Shown here: in pieces, positions 9,381 through 18,688 of the stretch
Layout: every line of letters begins with the position of its first letter
How positions within the stretch are numbered: position 1 is the first letter of the stretch
Source: Promicromonospora soli
GTDB lineage: Bacteria > Actinomycetota > Actinomycetes > Actinomycetales > Cellulomonadaceae
Assembly: GCF_014653785.1 (NCBI RefSeq)
Contig: NZ_BNAS01000005.1
Span: 241,368-305,367, forward strand
Direction of reading: 5' to 3'
Length of the DNA: 64,000 bases
Notes under the pieces: generated by a model
Seen by the model: only the letters and a program-made list of their open reading frames with translations
The model's database searches: none
Told to the model about the DNA's origin: nothing
Translations under genes and position numbers: made by a program

Positions 9381-10330
9381 CAGCTCACCGCCCAGCACGC
9401 GACGTGGTGCCCCTCGGCCACTTTCCGGAAGGGCGGGGCCTCGGCGCACTTGTCGTGCACCAGAGGGCAGCGGTCGCGGAACCGGCAGCCGGCGGGCGGT
9501 TCGAGGAGCGACGGCGGCCGCCCCTCGATGCCCTCGAGCTGCTGCTCCTCGTACCGGTCGCCGACCTTGGGCAGCGCCCCGATGAGCATCTTCGTGTACG
9601 GGTGCAGAGGCTGGCTGATGATCGTCTTGGCCGGCGCCTTCTCGGCGAGGTGTCCGGCGTACATGACGAGGATGGTGTCGGCGACCTGGAACAGCACGGA
9701 GATGTCGTGCGTGATGACGATCATCGACCGGACGAACCCGTGGTCGCGGAACTCGACGAGCGCCCGGGCGACAGCCTTCTGGGAGGACACGTCGAGCGCC
9801 GAGGTCACCTCGTCGCCGACCAGCAGCGACGGGTTCAGGAGCGTCGAGAGCACCAGCACGACACGCTGCTTCATCCCGCCGGACAGCTCGATCGGGTAGC
9901 GCCCCAGCACCTCGGCGTCGAGCCCGACGAGCTCGAGGCGACGTTCCAGCTCGGGCAGCACGTCCGCGTACCGGACGTTGTGCGCGGAGAGCAGGTCCCG
10001 GATCATCCGGCCGATCTTGCGGGTCGGGTTCATCGCGGACATCGCGTACTGCGGGATGAGGGACACCTCGCGGTAGCGGTGGCGCCGCATGGCGCCGTCG
10101 TCGGCCAGAGGCAGCTCGACGTCGTCCAGCACCACCGACCCGCCCACGTGCCGCATGCGGGTGTCGAGCCGGATGAGGGCCTTGCCGAGGGTTGTCTTGC
10201 CGCAGCCGGACTCGCCCGCGATGCCCATGATCTCGCCGTCCGCCACCTCGAAGGTGACGCCGTCGAGAGCCTTGACGTCGCCGCGGACGGTCCGGTACCA
10301 GACCTTGAGGTCGTTCACAGCCAGGGCCAT
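9380..10330 (-). CDS. Oligopeptide/oligosaccharide ABC transporter ATPase (OppD/DppD-like)
   Basis: A 316-aa protein with Walker A GESGCGKTT, signature LSGGMKQRVVLVLS, Walker B SLLVGDEVTSALD and the Cys-containing C-terminal block CRFRDRCPLVHDKC typical of OppD/DppD proteins. It follows the permease gene by 1 bp and its stop overlaps the start of the next ATPase gene, showing tight operon packing. Works as a heterodimer with the OppF-like ATPase on the cytoplasmic face. Confidence 0.92.
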   Translation of the reverse strand: MALAVNDLKVWYRTVRGDVKALDGVTFEVADGEIMGIAGESGCGKTTLGKALIRLDTRMRHVGGSVVLDDVELPLADDGAMRRHRYREVSLIPQYAMSAMNPTRKIGRMIRDLLSAHNVRYADVLPELERRLELVGLDAEVLGRYPIELSGGMKQRVVLVLSTLLNPSLLVGDEVTSALDVSSQKAVARALVEFRDHGFVRSMIVITHDISVLFQVADTILVMYAGHLAEKAPAKTIISQPLHPYTKMLIGALPKVGDRYEEQQLEGIEGRPPSLLEPPAGCRFRDRCPLVHDKCAEAPPFRKVAEGHHVACWAVS

Positions 10331-10331
10331 G

Positions 10332-11285
10332 TCACATCTCCCGCAGCTTGGGGTTGAAGACCTCGTCGAGGCCGACGTTCATGATGTAGAGCGAGCCCAC
10401 GATCAGAGTGATCCCCAGGCCCGGCGGGATGAACCACCACCACAGCCCCAGATGGAGCGCGCTCCACTGCACAGCCTGGTTCATCATCAGACCGAGCGAC
10501 ATCGCGTTCGTGGGCCCGAGCCCGATGAAGTCGAGCGACGCCGCCGTGAGGATGGACCCGCCGAACAGCAGCACGAACGTCATGAAGAGGTAGGAGTACA
10601 TGTTGGGCGCGACCTCGCGCCGCAGGATCGTGCCGACCCCCACGCCGGACAGCTTCGCCAGGTCGATGAAGTCCCGCGTGCGCAGCGACAGGGTCTGCGC
10701 GCGCACCGCGCGAGCCACCCAGGGCCAGCTGAACACGCCGATGTACAGCGCCTGCATCGGGACGCTCCGCACGCCCAGGTAGGCGTTGATGATGATGAGC
10801 ACCACGAAGCCGGGAATCACGAGCACCACGTTGGTGAGCATGTTCAGCAGCTCGTCGATCAGGCCGCCGCGGTAGCCCGCGACGAACCCGATCGCCATGC
10901 CGATCACCGCGGACACCCCGCCGCCCAGCAGGCCCACGAGGAACGTGGACCGCAGACCGGCGACGAACTGCGCGAAGACGTCCTGCCCGAACGTCGTCGT
11001 CCCGAACGGGAAGTCCGCCGACGGCGGCGCCATGGGCGGCCCCGCGTAGTCCATCGGCGCGAACCGCAGGAACGCGGGGCCGATCAGGCCGACGAGCAGG
11101 AACCCCAGCACCACGACGGCGCCGATCACCACCTTGGGGTTGCGCAGCGCGAAGTACAACGTCTCGCGTGTGTCTCCCCCCGGTTTGCGGCCGCCCGCCA
11201 TCACGCCGCCCGACGTCGCCCCGGTCACGCCGGGCTGTTCGCTCGCCTCGATCCCGGGTCCAGCTACCGGCTGTGTCGCTGTCAT
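10332..11285 (-). CDS. ABC transporter permease (DppC/OppC-like)
   Basis: A 317-aa protein with a soluble N-terminal stretch, a first membrane helix at ~50-75, a periplasmic loop (FGTTTFGQDVF, typical of OppC), and a five-helix BPD_transp_1 core. Start ATG 11285 has the GGAGAAGG ribosome-binding site; both lie inside the first copy of an 89-bp tandem repeat that fills the gap to the previous gene. Pairs with the DppB-like permease. Confidence 0.9.
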   Translation of the reverse strand: MTATQPVAGPGIEASEQPGVTGATSGGVMAGGRKPGGDTRETLYFALRNPKVVIGAVVVLGFLLVGLIGPAFLRFAPMDYAGPPMAPPSADFPFGTTTFGQDVFAQFVAGLRSTFLVGLLGGGVSAVIGMAIGFVAGYRGGLIDELLNMLTNVVLVIPGFVVLIIINAYLGVRSVPMQALYIGVFSWPWVARAVRAQTLSLRTRDFIDLAKLSGVGVGTILRREVAPNMYSYLFMTFVLLFGGSILTAASLDFIGLGPTNAMSLGLMMNQAVQWSALHLGLWWWFIPPGLGITLIVGSLYIMNVGLDEVFNPKLREM

Positions 11286-11459
11286 GCCCTTCTCCTCCCG
11301 CATGAGCCTGCGGCTCCGCTACGGGCGGGTGCCTCGTACCTCGGCCCCCACCCTCCACTGCACCTCCGGCTCATGCCCTTCTCCGCCCGCATGAGCCTGC
11401 GGCTCCGCTACGGGCGGGTGCCTCGTACCTCGGCCCCCACCCTCCACTGCACCTCCGGC
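11282..11459. repeat. Two tandem copies of an 89-bp element between the permease genes
   Basis: 11282-11370 and 11371-11459 differ at a single visible base (TCCTCCCG against TCCGCCCG). Each unit contains CATGAGCC and, about 70 bp on, GGCTCATG, so each is itself bounded by inverted repeats. The block spans exactly from the start codon of the DppC-like gene to the stop codon of the DppB-like gene and carries a copy of its ribosome-binding site. Confidence 0.9.
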
Positions 11460-12455
11460 TCATGCGGTGCCCCCCGTCAGTCCGGTCCGCGTGCGGGGGT
11501 CCACCAGCACGTAGACGATGTCGATCACGAAGTTCGCCAGGAGCACGCCGATCACCACGAACAGCAGCGTGCCCTGCAGCAGGAAGAAGTCCTGGTTCTG
11601 GATGGCGGACAGCACGAGCTTGCCCAGGCCGGGATACGCGAACACGATCTCGGTCACCAGGGCGCCGCCCAGGATGGTGCCCAGCTGCAGCGCGAGGCCC
11701 GTGATCTGCGGCAGCATCGCGTTGCGGAACGCGTACTGCCGGATGAGCCGCCGCGGCGCACCGAGTGCGGCGAGGTAGTTCGCGTAGTCCGACTCGAGCT
11801 CGTAGATGATCAGGTTCCGCATGCCGATCGCCCAGCCGCCGAGCGAGACGAGGAACAGCGACAGGAACGGCAGCACCCAGTGCTGCAGCAGGTCGCCCGC
11901 GAAGGACCACGACCACTGCGGTACCAGGCCGAAGTCGTAGCCGCCGGCCACGGGGAACCACCCGAGCGCCACGCCGAAGCCCCACGCGAGCAGGATCGCC
12001 AGCCACATGTACGGCATCGCGGTGATGAGGTACCCGACCGGCAGGGCCACGTTGTCGAGCCAGCGGCTGCGCGCAGCCATCGCGCCCACGCTGTTGCCGA
12101 CCACGAAGCTCAGCAGGATGGCGGGGATCATGATGCCGAGCGTGTACGGGACGGCGTCGAGCACCACCTGGCTCACGGGCGTGGGGAACAGCCACACGCT
12201 CGTGCCCAGGTCACCGCGGAACAGCGCCGCCCAGTAGTTCAGGTACTGCTGCCAGATCGGCAGGTCGAGCCCGAACGTCCGCTCGTAGTACTCGGTCATG
12301 GACGCGATCGTCTCGGGGTGCTGCACGGCGGCGCGCGCCACCATCCGCTGAACCGGATCCCCCGGCATGAGCCGGGGGATCAGCCAGTTCAGCGTGACCG
12401 CTACGACGAAGGTCACGCCGTAGACCAGGGTCTTGCGGGCGAGATATCCGCGCAT
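11460..12455 (-). CDS. ABC transporter permease (DppB/OppB-like)
   Basis: A 331-aa protein with the N-terminal helix and large external loop of OppB/DppB (LIPRLMPGDPVQRMV near residue 30), followed by five helices of the BPD_transp_1 domain with an EAA-like loop. Start ATG 12455 is one base past the stop of the binding-protein gene. The next gene is 174 bp away because of the 89-bp tandem repeat. Confidence 0.9.
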   Translation of the reverse strand: MRGYLARKTLVYGVTFVVAVTLNWLIPRLMPGDPVQRMVARAAVQHPETIASMTEYYERTFGLDLPIWQQYLNYWAALFRGDLGTSVWLFPTPVSQVVLDAVPYTLGIMIPAILLSFVVGNSVGAMAARSRWLDNVALPVGYLITAMPYMWLAILLAWGFGVALGWFPVAGGYDFGLVPQWSWSFAGDLLQHWVLPFLSLFLVSLGGWAIGMRNLIIYELESDYANYLAALGAPRRLIRQYAFRNAMLPQITGLALQLGTILGGALVTEIVFAYPGLGKLVLSAIQNQDFFLLQGTLLFVVIGVLLANFVIDIVYVLVDPRTRTGLTGGTA

Positions 12456-12456
12456 C

Positions 12457-14232
12457 TCAGCCCGCCGGCTCGAGGGCGAGCAGCGTGTTGAGGCCACCCA
12501 TCTGCACGTACCCGTTCCACATCACCGGGAAGTACGCGTCCTCGCGGCCCTCCTTGGGCCAGTTGGTCCACTGCGACTCGTTGTACTGGGCCCACGCGCC
12601 GTTGTACCAGAGCGGGATCATCGGCAGCTCGGTCATGAACTTCTCCTGGACCTGCGACAGGGTCTCGGAGAACTCGGGCGTGCCGCTCTCGGTTCGCGAC
12701 AGGTCCTCGACGAGCGCCCAGGACTCCTCGTTCTCGTACCGGCCGAAGTTGCCCGCCAGCATCTGCTCCTGGATCGGCTGGTAGAACGCGAAGTTGTAGT
12801 AGCTCCACGGCGTGTTGCTGATACCCACGTTGCCGTTGATGAGCAGGTCGAAGTCGCCGGTTGCCCGCGCGTCGTCCACGGCGCCCGAGTCGGGGAAGTC
12901 GGCGGTGACCTTGATGCCGGCCGCGGAGGCGTCCTCCGCGATCACGCGCGCCGCCTCCATCCAGTCGGTCCAGCCCGCGGGCACGATCAGCTTCAGGTCG
13001 ATCGGCTCGCCGTCGGGCGTCTCGACGAACCCGTCGCCGTCGGTGTCCTCGTAGCCGGCGTCGGCCAGGATCGACTTGGCCTCCTCGGCGTCGAAGGTGA
13101 AGCCGTGCTCGGCGACGACCTCCTCGTCGTAGTATTCCTCGAACGCCGGGACCAGGCCCGACGGGTGCGCCTTCGACACGAGGCCGCCGTACGCGTTCGC
13201 GACGATCTTGTCGACGTCGATCGACCGCGCGAGGGCCTGCCGGAACTCGACGTCGTCCATCGGCGCGCGCGTCTGGTTCGGGACCAGGTTCGCCGACGCC
13301 GCGGCCAGCATGTAGGGCTCACCGTCGTAATAGGTACTGACCGACCCCTGGTCGACGAGCGTGTTGACGCCGGGCAGGAAGTTGTTGCTCAGGTCGAGGC
13401 TGCCGGACAGCATCAGGCCGAGCGCCACCTCGTTGGAGGTGTTCACGACGTCGACGATGTACTTCATCGGCATCTCGAGGCCGAGCTCGCTCCGGGCCCA
13501 CCAGTCGTCGTTGCGCTCCCAGACCATCCGGTCCTGCCCGACGGCGGAGAACTTGAACGCGCCAGAGCCGATCGGGTTCTCGTTCGGGTTGGACAGCAGA
13601 TCCTCCTCCGACCAGTCCGCCATGATGTGCTCGGGGAGCACCATCGTGCTGTAGAGCCAGTTGTCCCACTCCTGGTAGCGGGGGTCGGAGAACGTGAACT
13701 CGACGGTCGTGTCGCCGGTGGCCTCGACCTTGTCCAGCCAGGTCCAGATGTTGCTGTACGGCACGGCGGGGACCTTGCCGAGCTCGGCGGTGAAGACCAC
13801 GTCCTCGGCGTCGAGCGTCTCGCCGTCCTGCCACATGAGGCCGTCGCGGAGCGTGAGCTCGTAGGTGTCGTCGTCGGTCCATTCGCCGCCCTCGGCGAGC
13901 CACGGCGTCAGCTCGAGGGTGATCGGGTCGAACTGGAACAGCGGCTCGTAGAGCAGTCCGCGCGCGCCGGTCGCGTGCCCCGAGCTGGGGATCGGATTCC
14001 AGGACGACGGCGGACCCCACTGGGTGCCGCTCGTGAAGAGCGTCTCCTCGCGGGGGTACTCGCCCACGAGCTCGGTCGCCGACTCCATGCCCTCGGCGGA
14101 CGCGTACGGGTTGGCCGCAGGTGTGGGTGCGCTCCCACCACCGCCGGAGCAGCCGGCGAGCAGCAAGCCCGCGACCGCGGCTGTCGCCAGGGCCGACGCG
14201 CCCCGTGACTTGGTCTGTCGAAGGAACATCAT
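12457..14232 (-). CDS. ABC transporter substrate-binding lipoprotein (SBP_bac_5 family)
   Basis: A 591-aa protein with a lipoprotein signal (hydrophobic stretch, then lipobox LLAGC near residue 28, then a Gly/Ser linker) and a family 5 binding-protein body, including TLRDGLMWQDGETLDAEDVV, typical of DppA/OppA-like proteins. Some members bind cello- or xylo-oligosaccharides rather than peptides. It is first in the operon (binding protein, DppB, DppC, two ATPases), consistent with higher expression. Two adjacent ATG codons are possible starts. Roughly 240 bp upstream separate it from the tRNA gene. Confidence 0.92.
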   Translation of the reverse strand: MMFLRQTKSRGASALATAAVAGLLLAGCSGGGGSAPTPAANPYASAEGMESATELVGEYPREETLFTSGTQWGPPSSWNPIPSSGHATGARGLLYEPLFQFDPITLELTPWLAEGGEWTDDDTYELTLRDGLMWQDGETLDAEDVVFTAELGKVPAVPYSNIWTWLDKVEATGDTTVEFTFSDPRYQEWDNWLYSTMVLPEHIMADWSEEDLLSNPNENPIGSGAFKFSAVGQDRMVWERNDDWWARSELGLEMPMKYIVDVVNTSNEVALGLMLSGSLDLSNNFLPGVNTLVDQGSVSTYYDGEPYMLAAASANLVPNQTRAPMDDVEFRQALARSIDVDKIVANAYGGLVSKAHPSGLVPAFEEYYDEEVVAEHGFTFDAEEAKSILADAGYEDTDGDGFVETPDGEPIDLKLIVPAGWTDWMEAARVIAEDASAAGIKVTADFPDSGAVDDARATGDFDLLINGNVGISNTPWSYYNFAFYQPIQEQMLAGNFGRYENEESWALVEDLSRTESGTPEFSETLSQVQEKFMTELPMIPLWYNGAWAQYNESQWTNWPKEGREDAYFPVMWNGYVQMGGLNTLLALEPAG

Positions 14233-14472
14233 CGATCCTCTCGTCGCACCCGCACGGCCGTCGTGCGGACCCGGCGCTTCATCGCGCCGGGTTCTGTGTA
14301 ACGTTCTTTCAAAATGCGGTTTGCGTCAAGGTTTGTCACCTATGTTGCCGAAATGTGACACCGCTGTCGCGACCAGGACTTCGCGTGCGGGGCTGCGCGG
14401 ACGTTAGGCTGTGTGCGCCGGTCCGGGCTTTGCCCGACGCCGGACTCGCCCCTCCGGCCACGAGAGGGGCGA
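14233..14472. other. Gap between binding-protein promoter region and tRNA gene
   Basis: Contains an AT-richer patch at about 14295-14350 with AACGTT and TTTCAAAATG, the most likely promoter area for the minus-strand ABC operon. No protein gene or clear operator could be assigned. Confidence 0.4.
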
Positions 14473-14545
14473 GCGCCTGTAGCTCAGTGGATAGAGCACC
14501 GCTCTCCTAAAGCGGGTGTCGGCAGTTCGAGTCTGCCCAGGCGCA
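14473..14545 (+). tRNA. tRNA-Arg (anticodon CCU)
   Basis: A full cloverleaf can be folded: acceptor GCGCCTG/CAGGCGC, D stem GCTC/GAGC, anticodon stem CCGCT/AGCGG with loop CTCCTAA (anticodon CCT at 14506-14508), and T stem GGCAG/CTGCC with TTCGAGT. CCA is not encoded. It reads AGG codons. Confidence 0.96.
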
Positions 14546-14563
14546 CCTCCCCGCCCGCGGCCC

Positions 14564-14630
14564 TTTGTTGTGGGCGCGATCTTTGCGCCTAAACCGGGCA
14601 GGTAGGCGCAACGATCACGCCCACAACAAA
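14564..14630. repeat. Palindromic element, copy 1 (related copy at 17101)
   Basis: Arms at 14564-14581 and 14613-14630 pair with one mismatch (TTTGTTGTGGGCG... side), and the inner arms TTGCGCCT/AGGCGCAA pair perfectly. The left half matches the copy at 17101-17127 at nearly every base. It lies between the tRNA and the 3' end of the ROK gene, where it could also terminate transcription in both directions. Confidence 0.8.
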
Positions 14631-15833
14631 TCAGACCCAGGCCGCCGGGTCCGCGAGCACGACCTGCAGCACCTCGCGGGCCCCGCCCGTCAGCGCCGCC
14701 TGCGGACCGGCCTGCGCGGCCCTGACCTGCAGGTCCACGAACGGCGCCGCGAGCACGCGGTCGGCGAGCACGGCCTCGACGTCGGCCCGGAGCCAGGGCA
14801 GCAGCTCGGTGTACGCGCCCCCAAGCACGATGGTGGAGACGTCGAACAGGTTCACGAAGTCCGCGAGGGCCGAGCCGAGGGCGCGGCCGGCGGGCAGGTC
14901 GGCGTCGGCGTCGGCCAGGAGGGTGACGAGCGAACCCAGCGGGGCGTCCGGCGGCAGGCCTGCCGCACGCATCATCGCTTCTTTGCCCGCGTACTGCTCC
15001 AGGCAGCCGAAGGCGCCGCACGAGCAGCGCGGCCCGGAGGGGTCGACCACCACGTGCCCGATCTCGCCGTTCCACCCCCGCTCCCCCAGGAAGAGCTCGC
15101 GGTCGACGACGATCGCCGCACCGATGCCGACGTCGCCGGACACGAAGATGAACGAGTCGGGCGCCACGACGTCGGAGCCGCCGGCCAGCTCCGCGAGCGC
15201 GGCGAGCTTGGCCTCGTTGGCCACGCGCACGTCGAGCGCCCCGAGCCCGAGCAGCGGGACCGGCTCGAGCGAGGACCAGCCCAGGTTCGGCGCCACCTCG
15301 AGGCGCGCGGTGCGCGGGTCGACCAGGCCGGGAAGGGCGAGCCGCGCGCCGGCGACGGTCATGCCGGACGCCGCGACGCCGTCGGACACCTCGCGTGCGA
15401 TGTCACCGAGCCGGCTCAGCACCACTGCCGGGTCGCTGTCGTGGAACGCGCCCGGGACCACGCGCTCCGCCACGGCGTCACCCGTGAGGTCGAGCACGCG
15501 CACGCCCAGGTAGTCCACGTTCACCTCGAGCCCGAGGCCGACGACGGATCGCGGCGCGGGGACCAGCGGGACGGCCGGCCGGCCGGCGCGTCCGCCGGTC
15601 ACGGCGGGCAGCTCGCGGACGAGCCCGGCGGCCACGAGCTGGTCCACCAGGGTCGACACCGTCGCCCTGGCCAGGCCGGTCGCCGCGGCCACGCCCGCGC
15701 GCGAGAGTGGTTCCGGCACCTCGAACACCGCGCGCGCGACCAGCTCCAGGTTGCGCTCGCGCAAGGTGTGCTGACGGGCCGCACCGGGGCCAGTCAGTGT
15801 GGTGGTCTCGCGCGCGGTCCCGGTGGTGGTCAC
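14631..15833 (-). CDS. ROK-family transcriptional repressor (XylR-like)
   Basis: About 400 aa. An N-terminal winged HTH (SRAGVAAATGLARATVSTLV near residues 45-65) is followed by a ROK sugar-kinase-like domain with the zinc-type cysteine cluster CSCGAFGCLEQY. Members of this layout repress sugar operons and release DNA on binding the sugar. It is divergent from xylA, so xylose control of xylAB is the likely job. The frame extends to an ATG at 15869, but that lacks a ribosome-binding site; GTG 15833 is preferred, with moderate certainty. Confidence 0.85.
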   Translation of the reverse strand: MTTTGTARETTTLTGPGAARQHTLRERNLELVARAVFEVPEPLSRAGVAAATGLARATVSTLVDQLVAAGLVRELPAVTGGRAGRPAVPLVPAPRSVVGLGLEVNVDYLGVRVLDLTGDAVAERVVPGAFHDSDPAVVLSRLGDIAREVSDGVAASGMTVAGARLALPGLVDPRTARLEVAPNLGWSSLEPVPLLGLGALDVRVANEAKLAALAELAGGSDVVAPDSFIFVSGDVGIGAAIVVDRELFLGERGWNGEIGHVVVDPSGPRCSCGAFGCLEQYAGKEAMMRAAGLPPDAPLGSLVTLLADADADLPAGRALGSALADFVNLFDVSTIVLGGAYTELLPWLRADVEAVLADRVLAAPFVDLQVRAAQAGPQAALTGGAREVLQVVLADPAAWV

Positions 15834-15922
15834 GCCTTGACTGTAGCCGAGGCTCACGTAATAGTTCATTCGTACAACAAATGCGGCGCCGCATGCCGGG
15901 GCCGCCTCGATGAGGAGACCCC
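15834..15922. promoter_or_regulatory. Divergent xylR-xylA control region
   Basis: Holds an AT-rich block with ACGTAATAGTTCATTCG and an imperfect dyad CATTCGTA...AATG at about 15866-15884, the likely repressor site. GAGGAGAC sits just before the xylA GTG. The operator is inferred from position and partial symmetry. Confidence 0.45.
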
Positions 15923-17077
15923 GTGAGCGACATCAAGTACTCGTTCGGCCTGTGGACCGTCGGCTGGCCCGCCGCCGACCCCTTCGGCACGGCGACCCGC
16001 CCCGACCTCGACCCCGCCGACTCGATCCGCAAGCTCGCGGACCTCGGCGCCTGGGGCTTCACGTTCCACGACAACGACGTCTACCCCTTCGGCTCCGACG
16101 ACGCCGAGCGCCAGAAGCACATCGAATCCGTGAAGAAGGCCGTCGCCGAGACCGGCATGGTCTGCGAGATGGTCACCACCAACACGTTCACGCACCCCGT
16201 CTTCAAGGACGGCGCGTTCACCTCCAACAGCCGCGAGGTGCGCCGCTTCGGCCTGCGCAAGGTGCTGCGCAACGTCGACCTTGCCGCCGACATGGGCGCC
16301 TCGACGTTCGTCATGTGGGGCGGCCGCGAGGGCACCGAGTACGACAACTCGAAGGACCTCAACGCCGCGCACGCCCGCTATGCGGAGGGCATCGACACCG
16401 TTGCGGCCTACATCAAGGAGAAGGGCTACGGGCTCAGGATCGCGCTGGAGCCCAAGCCCAACGAGCCCCGCGGCGACATCTTCCTGCCGACGATCGGCCA
16501 CGCCATCGCGCTGATCGACTCGCTCGACAACGCCGACATCGTGGGCCTCAACCCGGAGACGGGCCACGAGCAGATGGCCGGCCTGAACTACACGCACGGC
16601 CTCGCCCTGGCCCTGCACGTCGGCAAGCTGTTCCACATCGACCTGAACGGCCAGCACGGCCCGAAGTTCGACCAGGACCTCGTGTTCGGTCACGGCGACC
16701 TGCTGTCCGCGTTCTTCACGGTCGACCTGCTCGAGAACGGCTTCCCGAACGGCGGCCCGCGCTACGAGGGCCCGCGCCACTTCGACTACAAGCCCTCGCG
16801 CACGGAGTACCTCGACGGCGTGTGGGAGTCGGCGAAGGCCAACATGGAGACCTACTCGATGCTCGCGGCCAAGGCCGCGGCCTACCGGGCCGACGCCGAG
16901 GTCCAGGCGGCGTTCGAGCACGCCGGGATCTTCGAGCTGGGCCAGTCGACCCTCGCCGAGGGCGAGTCTTTCGACTCCTTCCTCGCCGAGGCCGACCCCG
17001 ACGTCGACGCCCTCGCCGAGAGGGACTACGGCCTGGTCAAGCTGCACCAGCTCGCGCTGAAGCACCTGATCGGCTGA
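15923..17077 (+). CDS. xylA: Xylose isomerase
   Basis: A 384-aa protein of the short actinobacterial class. It converts D-xylose to D-xylulose using two divalent metals. The catalytic His is in [11 protein letters not shown] (~residue 52). Metal-ligand blocks include [12 protein letters not shown] (Glu), [36 protein letters not shown] and HFDYKP. Start GTG 15923 follows GAGGAGAC. It is first in a co-directional unit with xylB and is probably controlled by the divergent ROK repressor. The 113-bp gap to xylB contains a hairpin-forming repeat. Confidence 0.97.
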   Translation: MSDIKYSFGLWTVGWPAADPFGTATRPDLDPADSIRKLADLGAWGFTFHDNDVYPFGSDDAERQKHIESVKKAVAETGMVCEMVTTNTFTHPVFKDGAFTSNSREVRRFGLRKVLRNVDLAADMGASTFVMWGGREGTEYDNSKDLNAAHARYAEGIDTVAAYIKEKGYGLRIALEPKPNEPRGDIFLPTIGHAIALIDSLDNADIVGLNPETGHEQMAGLNYTHGLALALHVGKLFHIDLNGQHGPKFDQDLVFGHGDLLSAFFTVDLLENGFPNGGPRYEGPRHFDYKPSRTEYLDGVWESAKANMETYSMLAAKAAAYRADAEVQAAFEHAGIFELGQSTLAEGESFDSFLAEADPDVDALAERDYGLVKLHQLALKHLIG

Positions 17078-17100
17078 CCTCTCCACCCTCCACCCCGTTG

Positions 17101-17161
17101 GTTGTGGGCGTGATCATTGCGCCTAAAGTGGACGCGCAGTCGCAAAGATCGCGCCCACAAC
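17101..17161. repeat. Palindromic element, copy 2, between xylA and xylB
   Basis: GTTGTGGGCGTGATC (17101-17115) pairs with 17147-17161 with one G-U pair, and the inner TTGCG/CGCAA also pairs. The left half is nearly identical to the element at 14564. As RNA this makes a stable intercistronic hairpin that could lower xylB relative to xylA expression. Confidence 0.8.
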
Positions 17162-17190
17162 GAACGCGCCTTTACTCTCCTGGAGCACCG

Positions 17191-18687
17191 ATGCCCCTCG
17201 TCGCCGGCGTGGACACGTCCACGCAGTCCTGCAAGATCGTCGTGCGCGACGCCGAGACCGGCGCGCTGGTCCGGAGCGGTTCCGCCAAGCACCCGGACGG
17301 CACGGAGGTGGACCCGCAGCACTGGTGGGACGCCTTCCAGGAGGCGGCCGCCGCGGCGGGCGGCCTGGCCGACGTCGCGGCGCTCTCCGTGGGCGGCCAG
17401 CAGCACGGCATGGTCACCCTCGACGCCGACGGCCGGGTGATCCGCGACGCGCTGCTGTGGAACGACACCCGCTCCGCGCCGTCGGCCGAGGCCCTGATCG
17501 CCGAGCTGGGCGACGGGAATCGCGCGGCGGGCGCCCAGGCCTGGGCCGACGCCGTCGGCTCCGTGCTCGTCGCCTCCCTCACGATCACCAAGCTGCGCTG
17601 GCTGCGCGACAACGAGCCGGAGAACGCCGCCAGGGTGGCCGCCGTCGCGCTCCCCCACGACTGGCTGTCGTGGCGCATCGCGGGCTACGGGCCTGCGGGC
17701 GACCCGACCGCCCCCCTCGGGCCGCAGCTGGACAAGCTGTTCACGGACCGCTCGGACGCGTCCGGCACGGGGTACTACGACGCCTCCACCGGCCTGTACC
17801 GCCCTGACCTGCTGGAACGCGCCCTGGGGCGGGTCGACGTCGTGCTGCCGCGCGTGGTCGACGTGGCCGAGGCGGGTGCCGTGGCGCACCCGACCGTCGC
17901 GGGCTCGGCGGTGGACCATTCGACAGGCTCAGGGTCCGGTTGCCTCATCGGGCCCGGCGCCGGCGACAACGCCGGGGCGTCCCTGGGGCTCGGCATGACG
18001 CCGGGCGACATCGCCATCTCGATCGGCACTTCCGGCGTGGTCTCCGCCGTGGCGCCGAAGCGCACCGCCGACGGGTCCGGCGCGATCAACGGCTTCGCCG
18101 ACGCGACCGGCAACGCGCTCATGCTCGCCGTGACGCTCAACGCGGCGCGCGTCCTGGACGCTGCCCGCGAGGTGCTCGACGTCGACTTCGACGGGCTGGC
18201 CGAGCTGGCGCTGCAGGCTCCGCCCGGGTCCGACGGCCTCGTGCTCGTGCCGTACCTGGAGGGCGAGCGCACGCCCAACCGGCCCGACGCGACCGGCACC
18301 CTGCACGGCATCCGCCTCGCGACCTCGACCCGCCCGCACCTGGCGCGCGCCTACATCGAAGGCATGCTGTGCGGGCTCGCGGACGGGCTCGACGCGCTGC
18401 GCGCGCAGGGCGTCTCGGTGGAACGCGTGATGCTGATCGGCGGGGCGGCGCAGTCGCCGGCCGTGCAGCGGATCGCCCCGCAGGTCTTCGGGTTGCCGAT
18501 CGGCATCCCCGAGCCCGGCGAGTACGTGGCCGACGGCGCGGCGCGCCAGGCCGCCTGGGTCCTGGCCGTCGCGGACGACCCGGACGCCGGCGCCCCGGCA
18601 TGGTCCACGACGATCGCGACGACGCTCGACGCCGACCCGAAGCCGGTGATCCGCGAGCAGTACGGCGCGGTGCGCGACCTCAGCTGA
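17191..18687 (+). CDS. xylB: Xylulokinase with a small in-frame insertion
   Basis: A 498-aa FGGY-family kinase that phosphorylates D-xylulose. The N-lobe starts [10 protein letters not shown], substrate block GGQQHGMV is near residue 70, the catalytic Asp is in GPGAGDNAG (~residue 258), and the ATP-side motif is [11 protein letters not shown]. Start ATG 17191 has CTGGAG upstream. Odd point: residues ~240-250 ([10 protein letters not shown]) precede the conserved GDN loop and are encoded by TTCGACAGGCTCAGGG (from about 17919), the same motif seen in intergenic repeats elsewhere in the window. A repeat seems to have been tolerated in frame. Confidence 0.95.
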   Translation: MPLVAGVDTSTQSCKIVVRDAETGALVRSGSAKHPDGTEVDPQHWWDAFQEAAAAAGGLADVAALSVGGQQHGMVTLDADGRVIRDALLWNDTRSAPSAEALIAELGDGNRAAGAQAWADAVGSVLVASLTITKLRWLRDNEPENAARVAAVALPHDWLSWRIAGYGPAGDPTAPLGPQLDKLFTDRSDASGTGYYDASTGLYRPDLLERALGRVDVVLPRVVDVAEAGAVAHPTVAGSAVDHSTGSGSGCLIGPGAGDNAGASLGLGMTPGDIAISIGTSGVVSAVAPKRTADGSGAINGFADATGNALMLAVTLNAARVLDAAREVLDVDFDGLAELALQAPPGSDGLVLVPYLEGERTPNRPDATGTLHGIRLATSTRPHLARAYIEGMLCGLADGLDALRAQGVSVERVMLIGGAAQSPAVQRIAPQVFGLPIGIPEPGEYVADGAARQAAWVLAVADDPDAGAPAWSTTIATTLDADPKPVIREQYGAVRDLS

Positions 18688-18688
18688 T

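Noticed and set aside
10089-12491. 800-codon plus-strand frame over the permease genes
   Set aside because: Antisense shadow; the minus strand shows clear DppB and DppC proteins.
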